A DNA stretch of 18,651 nucleotides from Candidatus Woesebacteria bacterium UBA925 (GTDB lineage Bacteria; Patescibacteriota; Microgenomatia; UBA8517): contig DBDT01000004.1 of assembly GCA_002293705.1 (NCBI GenBank), positions 1-18,651 of the forward strand, read 5' to 3'. This document shows positions 14,630 to 18,651 of the stretch, piece after piece. The first letter of the stretch is position 1. Each line of letters begins with the position of its first letter. The position numbers were made by a program, and so were the translations under genes. The notes below the pieces were generated by a model. The model did not search any database, was not told the DNA's origin, and worked only from the letters and a program-made list of their open reading frames with translations.

Positions 14630-14785
14630 TCAGTCTTCCCAGTTATCACTGGTGTCGACGACAATTTCGTCGCCGTTTGGAAGAGTGACGGTTTCGGTAA
14701 TCACAATAACCTCCTCATAACCACGCACTATGTAAAATTTTCTTGTGCGGGTTGGGAGAATTGTGTCTTCTGTGACACATGTCAT
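14630..14785 (-). CDS. Hypothetical microprotein, 51 aa
   Basis: A short gene supported by signals rather than homology. GGAGGT at 14789-14794 precedes ATG 14785 by 3 nt; a near-consensus promoter (TTGACT, 17 nt, TATTAT) lies upstream; an intrinsic terminator begins about 10 bp after the TGA. The 51-residue product starts MTCVTEDTILPTRTRKFY, is beta-strand-like (EEVIVITETVTLPNGDEIVV), and ends with an acidic tail rich in D and E. One cysteine, no hydrophobic segment. First of three consecutive small cassettes on this strand, 114 bp after rpmG. Function unknown. Confidence 0.75.
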   Translation of the reverse strand: MTCVTEDTILPTRTRKFYIVRGYEEVIVITETVTLPNGDEIVVDTSDNWED

Positions 14786-14818
14786 CCAACCTCCACAAAA
14801 CAATTGATTTGATTACAT

Positions 14819-14847
14819 ATAATAGCTCAAAATGAGGAAAAAGTCAA
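14819..14847 (-). promoter_or_regulatory. Strong promoter of the 51-aa gene
   Basis: -35 TTGACT (14842-14847), exactly 17 nt, -10 TATTAT (14819-14824). It gives a leader of roughly 30 nt containing the Shine-Dalgarno. This is among the best promoter matches in the window. Confidence 0.78.
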
Positions 14848-14857
14848 TCCTATAACA

Positions 14858-14887
14858 TTTGAGCGCCAGAAATCTTCTGAGCTCAAA
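14858..14887 (-). terminator. Possible hairpin after rpmG
   Basis: TTTGAGC (14858-14864) pairs with GCTCAAA (14881-14887), with an inner AGAA/TTCT pairing. It lies just past the rpmG stop; no U-tract, so the role is uncertain. Confidence 0.4.
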
Positions 14888-14899
14888 AAATAATGAAGC

Positions 14900-15073
14900 T
14901 TACTTTAGTTTAGCTGTCTCTTTGTGCTCAGTTTTTTCTCTACAAACCTTGCAATATCTATTAAGAACAAGCTTAACATTCTCCATGTTTATTTTATTTC
15001 TAGTGGTGATGTAGTTTTGTGATTTGCACTTGGTGCAGACCATTCCAACTATTTCTCTTGCGCCTTTTGCCAT
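14900..15073 (-). CDS. rpmG: 50S ribosomal protein bL33
   Basis: bL33 is a small zinc-ribbon protein of the large ribosomal subunit near the E site. The 57-residue product starts MAKGAREIVGMVC and keeps the family pattern: C13-T-K-C16, NYITTRNK (20-27), LNRYCKVCREKTEHKET (37-53). All four zinc cysteines (13, 16, 41, 44) are present, so this is the C+ form. The reading frame is open 20 codons further, but family length and sequence place the start at ATG 15073. There is no Shine-Dalgarno; a TACACT -10-like box at 15085-15090 predicts a leader of a few bases only. Confidence 0.94.
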   Translation of the reverse strand: MAKGAREIVGMVCTKCKSQNYITTRNKINMENVKLVLNRYCKVCREKTEHKETAKLK

Positions 15074-15129
15074 ATGTGGCACAAAGTGTATCAAAGATTG
15101 GCCATAATTGGAAGACTGTGAAGTGGGGG

Positions 15130-15160
15130 CCAACCACTGGGTAGTTTTCCCAGTGGTTGG
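15130..15160 (-). terminator. 12-bp hairpin after the membrane-anchored propeller gene
   Basis: CCAACCACTGGG (15130-15141) and CCCAGTGGTTGG (15149-15160) are perfect arms around a 7-nt loop, 6 bp after the stop at 15167. There is no U-tract, so it may be a terminator of unusual type or an mRNA 3'-end stabiliser. Confidence 0.6.
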
Positions 15161-15166
15161 AGTCTG

Positions 15167-16132
15167 TTAAGAGTCGCCCTCAACAGTGCAACTTGAGAAC
15201 ACATATCTGTTTGATATCAACTCGATATTGCCAACAGGAATCAGTTGTCCGGCTCTCACCTCAAAGTTGTAGGCTCTGCCTGAATACTCAGAAACAACTA
15301 TGACCGACAGATGTTCACCGCTATTTGATACTGCAATATGGATGGCTATTAATGAGCCGGCAAAATAGCTGAACTCATAGGATCCTGTGATTGTTTCACT
15401 TTCCACATCCACGATGTATAAGCTGTGATCACTAAAATAAATTTTGTCGTTTGCCACAATTGCAATCTGGGTTTGGCTGATCCACTGGAAATCCCGGATA
15501 TACATTTGAGTTTCAAAGATTGTGACGGGTTCCCCAGATGTGCTTAGGTTTACGATGTCAATTCGTTGACCACCAGTACTACCATGCAGTGCCAAGTGGC
15601 TTAAGTCAGGAGATAGTTTTCCGTCATAATATCCATGGATGGACTCAATTACTTGATGATTTTGATCCGCCCCCTCAATACTAATCACTTCTACGACATA
15701 GTCCTGTCTGCGCTGCAGGTTAGTATCTAAAATCACAGAACTTTCAAGATTCGCTTGACCCAGAAGACGAAAGTGCTCGTATTTGTCGCCATAGATTTCA
15801 ATTATGCGACCAACTGATTGACCAAGAAGGCTTCCATCTCCAACAAGACCTTCTAATTCGCCATTTACTGATACTAGTCTGACCAACCCGGTGTCGTAAT
15901 CTGCATACTTAAACACCGTTGGGTAGTCTCCGTTGCAGAAGGGCTCACTAAGACCATACAGTGGTCCGGGAACGACATGTGTAGTCCTGCTTTGAATTCC
16001 AACCGCATACATTCTTACCCCATTGGAGTAAAAAACAATTGTTTCGCTATTTCCCAACTGGGTAAACAGCAGGATCAAAATAGCTGACACAACGACCAGC
16101 AGAATTGCTGTAATGCGTATGAACTTGTGCAC
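15167..16132 (-). CDS. Membrane-anchored propeller-like protein, 321 aa
   Basis: The product has one N-terminal hydrophobic segment (about 7-26, RITAILLVVVSAILILLFTQ) with a basic start. It is likely an uncleaved anchor that places the rest outside the cytoplasm. The remaining 290 residues are strand-rich, with repeating units of the TolB/WD40 kind (GKLSPDLSHLALHGS, IRDFQWISQTQIAIVANDKIYFSD, LYIVDVESETITG, IAVSNSGEHLSVIVVS). I infer a beta-propeller, but no exact family is recognised. The frame is open to TTG 16138, but AAAGGAGGT at 16138-16146 overlaps that codon and fits GTG 16132. A 12-bp hairpin follows the stop. tRNA-Thr lies upstream on the same strand. Confidence 0.72.
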   Translation of the reverse strand: MHKFIRITAILLVVVSAILILLFTQLGNSETIVFYSNGVRMYAVGIQSRTTHVVPGPLYGLSEPFCNGDYPTVFKYADYDTGLVRLVSVNGELEGLVGDGSLLGQSVGRIIEIYGDKYEHFRLLGQANLESSVILDTNLQRRQDYVVEVISIEGADQNHQVIESIHGYYDGKLSPDLSHLALHGSTGGQRIDIVNLSTSGEPVTIFETQMYIRDFQWISQTQIAIVANDKIYFSDHSLYIVDVESETITGSYEFSYFAGSLIAIHIAVSNSGEHLSVIVVSEYSGRAYNFEVRAGQLIPVGNIELISNRYVFSSCTVEGDS

Positions 16133-16137
16133 AGACA

Positions 16138-16146
16138 ACCTCCTTT
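16138..16146 (-). promoter_or_regulatory. Shine-Dalgarno selecting the GTG start at 16132
   Basis: AAAGGAGGT lies 5 nt upstream of GTG 16132. The alternative TTG 16138 overlaps it. Confidence 0.7.
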
Positions 16147-16204
16147 GTGTGGTTGGTAATTATTAATGTTCGAAACCAGAATACTTTGACTCATCCAAAC
16201 TCTG

Positions 16205-16276
16205 AGCCCGAAAAGAGAATTGAACTCTTGACCCCCTTCTTACCAAGAAGGTGCTCTACCGCTGAGCTATTCGGGC
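16205..16276 (-). tRNA. trnT: tRNA-Thr(GGU)
   Basis: A 72-nt cloverleaf. Acceptor GCCCGAA pairs with TTCGGGC, D-arm GCTC/GAGC, anticodon arm CCTTC-TTGGTAA-GAAGG with anticodon GGT, T-arm AAGAG-TTCAATT-CTCTT, discriminator T. The 3' CCA is not encoded, so a CCA-adding enzyme is needed. Confidence 0.95.
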
Positions 16277-16284
16277 GAGAATCA

Positions 16285-16290
16285 ATTATA
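16285..16290 (-). promoter_or_regulatory. -10 box of tRNA-Thr
   Basis: Perfect TATAAT, 8 nt upstream of the mature 5' end of the tRNA. No convincing -35. Confidence 0.5.
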
Positions 16291-16440
16291 CGATATTTGG
16301 GGTTAAATTGGAGCTATCTTAAAAGAAGAACCCTACTGTGATAGTTGTGTTGTGTTTTTTTATGCCTTCCGGCTACCTTGCTTATTTGTTTTGTACCAGT
16401 GGCCAGTTAATAGGTTGGTGCTCAAGTTTTCTGATAGTTG

Positions 16441-16446
16441 TATAAT
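16441..16446 (+). promoter_or_regulatory. -10 box of the HNH gene (leaderless GTG)
   Basis: Perfect TATAAT, 7 nt before GTG 16454. It lies within the longer open frame, arguing for the internal start. Confidence 0.55.
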
Positions 16447-16453
16447 ACTTAAT

Positions 16454-16891
16454 GTGGTTTGCAGTTCCTGTAATAGAAATTTAAGCTTTGAGAATTATAG
16501 TTTCAGAGACAAAAAGCGAAGTATTTTGAATAAAGTATGCAAAACTTGCCATTCAAAATACAGGAAGAAGCATTATTTGGATAACAAGGAAAAATACATC
16601 GAGAAAGCAAAGAGTTGGAATCAAAAACAGAAAGCTGTTTTAAGGGGGTACATATTTCAAGTACTGGAGAATTCTCAATGTGTTGATTGTGGTGAAAAAG
16701 ATGTTATTGTCCTAGAGTTTGATCATTTGTCTAACAAAAAACTTAGTATTACCCAAATGTATCGAAACAGTAGTTCGCTGCAATCCATTAAAAAAGAAGT
16801 TGAGAAGTGTGTGGTAAGATGTGTCAACTGTCATCGCCGCAAAACAGCTAATCAATTCAACTTCTGGAGATTGAAAATGAATGAGTCGTAA
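16454..16891 (+). CDS. Free-standing HNH endonuclease with N-terminal zinc ribbon
   Basis: HNH nucleases cut DNA with a single metal ion in a beta-beta-alpha fold. The 145-residue product starts with a zinc ribbon (C3/C6 and C29/C32), then a Lys/Tyr-rich linker (33-62). The HNH core has structural cysteines C76-V-D-C79, catalytic-type F89-D90-H91, and C123-V-N-C126-H127-R-R-K. This arrangement matches small phage and homing-type HNH proteins. The frame is open to 16352, but that extension contains the TATAAT at 16441 and reads unlike protein, so GTG 16454 is preferred. It lies between tRNA-Thr and tRNA-Trp, ending 3 bp before the latter. The target is unknown; homing near the tRNA gene is inference. 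Confidence 0.85.
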   Translation: MVCSSCNRNLSFENYSFRDKKRSILNKVCKTCHSKYRKKHYLDNKEKYIEKAKSWNQKQKAVLRGYIFQVLENSQCVDCGEKDVIVLEFDHLSNKKLSITQMYRNSSSLQSIKKEVEKCVVRCVNCHRRKTANQFNFWRLKMNES

Positions 16892-16894
16892 TTT

Positions 16895-16967
16895 AGGCGC
16901 GTAGCTTAGCTGGTAGAGCATCGGTCTCCAAAACCGAAGGTCGCAGGTTCGAAACCTGCCGCGCCTG
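16895..16967 (+). tRNA. trnW: tRNA-Trp(CCA)
   Basis: A 73-nt cloverleaf. Acceptor AGGCGCG pairs with CGCGCCT, D-arm GCTT/GAGC, anticodon arm TCGGT-CTCCAAA-ACCGA with anticodon CCA, T-arm GCAGG-TTCGAAA-CCTGC, discriminator G. The 3' CCA is not encoded. It starts 3 bp after the HNH stop codon, so processing from the HNH transcript is likely unless a promoter lies inside that gene. Confidence 0.96.
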
Positions 16968-16976
16968 CACATTGTG

Positions 16977-17717
16977 TCATTCCCGACTTGAGAGATTTCC
17001 CGCCAACTTAATAAAATCATAAATTGTTTGATTTTTATCAATCAGATAATTTTTCCATTGGGGCAGTAGTTTTTCTTCTAAGCTTCTTAGTCTTTCATGT
17101 CCAACAGGATAGCCATTTTCAGTAAAGTATTGCCCACCATTATTCAGTCTTATTCGTAGTTCGTTGTCTGTGGCGAGTTCAATGATTGCATGTTCATGCT
17201 TTCCACCATGTAGAAATGAGTGCAAATACTCATGGGCCAAATACACCAAACTGTAGTTTTCCCAATCCTCACTATGCCCCCAGAATATTTTCATGTCCCC
17301 CAAATACATACCCCCTCCGATTTCTGGTGGAACCACAAAAACAGTGGCTGTTTTGTCTGGTAACTTAATTTTCAAAATATCTTCCAAATGCTTTATTGCT
17401 TGCTCTTTCTTTTCTATCCATTTGTTTTCAAGCTCAATCTTGTAGTTAATTGTTCTTTCCAATAGACCTTTATGCTCAGTTGTCATCTTAAAATCATTTG
17501 ATAGGCGAACAAATTGTTCACCAAGTTCTTTAAAAGTGCTCTCCAGGTTTTCTCCTGCAAATAAAACTCTCAAGTCAGCTCTTAGTAGTTTGAATGGGAT
17601 TGGGTGCCTTTCGTACAACATGTCTTTGACAGTCTTTGCCTTAAAATTTTTACTTTTAGGCCCTAGTATTGCTGAATAGACAAGAAGGTTTTCATTTACA
17701 GAAAACTTTAAATCCAT
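16977..17717 (-). CDS. Putative zinc metallopeptidase (HExxH), 246 aa
   Basis: Contains H162-E163-Y-L-H166 in the helix VYLAHEYLHSFLHGG, the zincin active-site motif in which the two His bind zinc and Glu activates water. Acidic residues downstream (E175, E180, E186 in the EHAIIELATDNELRIR helix) could supply the third ligand, as in gluzincins. The N-terminal 120 residues are mostly helical and charged. There is no signal peptide or membrane segment, so a cytoplasmic peptidase is inferred. I cannot name the exact family. It starts at ATG 17717 with extended -10 TGCTATAAT 5 nt upstream and no Shine-Dalgarno. The 3' end converges on tRNA-Trp, 9 bp away, without a visible terminator. Confidence 0.8.
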   Translation of the reverse strand: MDLKFSVNENLLVYSAILGPKSKNFKAKTVKDMLYERHPIPFKLLRADLRVLFAGENLESTFKELGEQFVRLSNDFKMTTEHKGLLERTINYKIELENKWIEKKEQAIKHLEDILKIKLPDKTATVFVVPPEIGGGMYLGDMKIFWGHSEDWENYSLVYLAHEYLHSFLHGGKHEHAIIELATDNELRIRLNNGGQYFTENGYPVGHERLRSLEEKLLPQWKNYLIDKNQTIYDFIKLAGNLSSRE

Positions 17718-17722
17718 ATGGG

Positions 17723-17731
17723 ATTATAGCA
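17723..17731 (-). promoter_or_regulatory. Extended -10 promoter of the metallopeptidase gene (leaderless)
   Basis: TGCTATAAT: TGn (17729-17731) plus a perfect -10 (17723-17728), 5 nt before ATG 17717. No -35 match, as is usual for extended -10 promoters. Confidence 0.65.
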
Positions 17732-17779
17732 ACCATTGGGTTTTTAACCCCAAGATATGTAGAAGAAAAAAACAATTAA

Positions 17780-17878
17780 CCGCTCCAATCGAACACTTCT
17801 GCTGAGCCTGGTTTTAACAAAATTGAAGATTCTGTTGTTGAGTGGGCAATTTCAAAAGGTGGGGGATACTCGGAGTAA
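17780..17878 (+). other. Possible decayed gene tail, 32 codons, no start
   Basis: An open frame from just after a TAA (17777-17779) to a TAA (17876-17878) reads like a normal protein C-terminus (SNTSAEPGFNKIEDS, then VVEWAISKGGGYSE), but has no start codon or ribosome site. It may be a remnant or chance. Confidence 0.2.
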
Positions 17879-17898
17879 GTGGGATAAGTTGAAAATTG

Positions 17899-18444
17899 TT
17901 ATCTTACTTCAGCTCTCGCCATCTCTTCTTCGAATAACGAGGCCAACTCTGAATTATCACTTCTAACAACATCTGCCCACAACTTTCCAGTTTCACAGTC
18001 TTCGTCGATATTTTCCTCTCTTACTAAATATCTGACGTAGGCTGCCCAGTACATAGGGAAAGTTTTAGGAGTGATAACAGACATTTTTTCTTTGGAAGCA
18101 TACCCTTTAACAGCTGCCATGGGGTAACCGAAAATGCGACCCTTCTCAATAAGGTCCTCTTCGTTTTCAGACCACATAAGCTTGGCCGCTCTTTTGGCTA
18201 GTTCAATTTCTTTTGAAACAAAAACAAATTCACTGCTTTTTAAATCTGGTGAGTAAGTAAGCCCTGCATCTTCTAGCCATTCAGTAAAGTTATTCTGGTC
18301 TATAGAGTTTTCGCTAGTTTTAAATTGAACTGTCGATACGGGTTTTAAGCCCTTGTATGTTAACCAGAGATGCACCTTTCCTTCCAGGGTAATAGTGAGG
18401 CTTAAGAGTTTTTTTGAAAGATTTAGGAGTTGGCTTTGATCCAT
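17899..18444 (-). CDS. Hypothetical protein, 181 aa
   Basis: No family recognised. The product is soluble and acidic with an N-terminal strand-rich half (about 15-75, with LTITLEGKVHLWLTYKG) and a helical C-terminal half (about 80-181). It is rich in Glu, Lys and aromatic residues (FPMYWAAYVRYLVREENIDED). One cysteine, no membrane segment. ATG 18456 is four codons earlier, but it coincides with the AT-rich -10-like region (TATGTT, 18452-18457). ATG 18444 lies 7 nt after that box and fits the leaderless pattern better. No Shine-Dalgarno. A 45-bp palindrome lies just upstream. Function unknown. Confidence 0.65.
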   Translation of the reverse strand: MDQSQLLNLSKKLLSLTITLEGKVHLWLTYKGLKPVSTVQFKTSENSIDQNNFTEWLEDAGLTYSPDLKSSEFVFVSKEIELAKRAAKLMWSENEEDLIEKGRIFGYPMAAVKGYASKEKMSVITPKTFPMYWAAYVRYLVREENIDEDCETGKLWADVVRSDNSELASLFEEEMARAEVR

Positions 18445-18462
18445 GTTGTTAAACATATAATT

Positions 18463-18507
18463 GGTGTCAGTACAAAATTGAGTTTAGCTCAAAATCGTAC
18501 TGACACC
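18463..18507. repeat. 45-bp interrupted palindrome
   Basis: Outer arms GGTGTCAGTAC (18463-18473) and GTACTGACACC (18497-18507) are perfect over 11 bp. Inside, TTGAG (18478-18482) pairs with CTCAA (18488-18492) around TTTAG. It separates the zinc-finger gene from the 181-residue gene. No U-tract on the minus strand; TTTT follows on the plus strand. Confidence 0.75.
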
Positions 18508-18523
18508 TTTTAGTCGAAAACGG

Positions 18524-18622
18524 CTATTTCCCGCAGACGTGGCACTTTGATGCGCTATCCACATTGGTAGCGCCACAACTGCCACAGATCCAGCTTCGGA
18601 AACAGTTAAGGATTTTCTTCAC
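18524..18622 (-). CDS. RanBP2-type zinc-finger microprotein, 32 aa
   Basis: A very short gene read from GTG 18622 to TAG. The sequence from W11 (W-I-C-G-S-C-G-A-T-N, then six residues, C-H-V-C) fits the RanBP2-type zinc finger spacing W-x-C-x2-C-x3-N-x6-C-x2-C exactly: C13, C16, C27, C30. In characterised proteins such fingers bind single-stranded RNA or ubiquitin; in bacteria the role is mostly unknown. A GGGGG run 5-6 nt before the GTG may serve as Shine-Dalgarno, but it abuts the adapter at the contig end. The true start could therefore lie further upstream and the protein be the tail of a longer one. Confidence 0.6.
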   Translation of the reverse strand: MKKILNCFRSWICGSCGATNVDSASKCHVCGK

Positions 18623-18632
18623 GGTTTGCCCC

Positions 18633-18651
18633 CTGTCTCTTATACACATCT
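18633..18651. other. Tn5/Nextera mosaic-end adapter (sequencing artefact)
   Basis: The last 19 bases are identical to the reverse complement of the hyperactive Tn5 mosaic end used in Nextera libraries. Placed exactly at the contig edge, it is untrimmed adapter, not genome. Confidence 0.96.

Noticed and set aside
14518..14664. N-terminal extension of the 82-aa protein (131-residue version) with a hydrophobic helix
   Set aside because: The extension runs through the previous gene's stop codon and terminator and through the promoter; AAGGAGG places the start at GTG 14517.
16147..16341. Plus-strand ORF across tRNA-Thr
   Set aside because: The frame reads the antisense of the tRNA and has no start signals.
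16712..17041. Minus-strand ORF covering tRNA-Trp
   Set aside because: Its central peptide is the translated antisense of the tRNA gene, a known spurious annotation, and it overlaps the HNH gene.
18633..18651. A genuine Tn5-type transposon end
   Set aside because: It is the hyperactive mosaic end, exact and flush with the contig edge, with no transposase nearby; adapter contamination is the simple explanation.
1..18651. Alternative genetic code with UGA read as glycine
   Set aside because: UGA ends the 193-aa and 51-aa genes at sensible positions, and no conserved gene needs UGA as sense.

Overview
The window reads as one end of a metagenomic contig from a moderately AT-rich bacterium with a compact genome. 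It uses the standard genetic code: UGA stops are used and no ORF needs UGA read through. Short intergenic gaps, many small proteins without recognisable family, a minimal MscL, a very large secreted PKD/PA14 protein and widespread leaderless-looking promoters suggest a Candidate Phyla Radiation (Patescibacteria) lineage, possibly Microgenomates-like. That placement is inference, because no rRNA gene is present. The last 19 bases equal the Tn5/Nextera mosaic end, so the right edge is a library artefact.

Layout. 1-1500: truncated secE, a small unknown protein with its own terminator, rnhB (RNase HII) and rpsU (bS21). 1500-5200: an unknown 145/628-residue gene pair, a four-helix membrane protein and an unknown 193-residue protein reading from back-to-back promoters. 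5200-8260: a Kef-type cation/proton antiporter with a TrkA-N domain, a PP2C-like phosphatase and a short MscL. These fit ion and osmotic homeostasis. 8257-13741: a minus-strand block holding a 1284-codon secreted glucose/sorbosone-dehydrogenase-like propeller with PKD and four PA14 domains, a polytopic membrane protein and an RDD protein, ending at a bidirectional terminator. 13800-16140: three consecutive small monocistronic genes (114, 82 and 51 aa), each with its own Shine-Dalgarno, promoter and hairpin, then rpmG (bL33) and a membrane-anchored propeller-like protein. 16200-16970: tRNA-Thr(GGU), a free-standing HNH endonuclease and tRNA-Trp(CCA). 16970-18651: an HExxH metallopeptidase, an unknown 181-residue protein, a 45-bp palindrome and a 32-residue RanBP2-type zinc finger.

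The most coherent observation is two translation modes. Nine genes have a -10 box only 5-7 nt before the start codon and no Shine-Dalgarno, so their mRNAs should be leaderless. Seven other genes have a Shine-Dalgarno (GGAGG-type, or AGAGGTGA in mscL), and six of these are followed by a strong hairpin. This architecture also corrects several start codons. No stretch above 300 bases lacks a gene; the longest gap is 3876-4103, about 228 bases, where I see no convincing feature.
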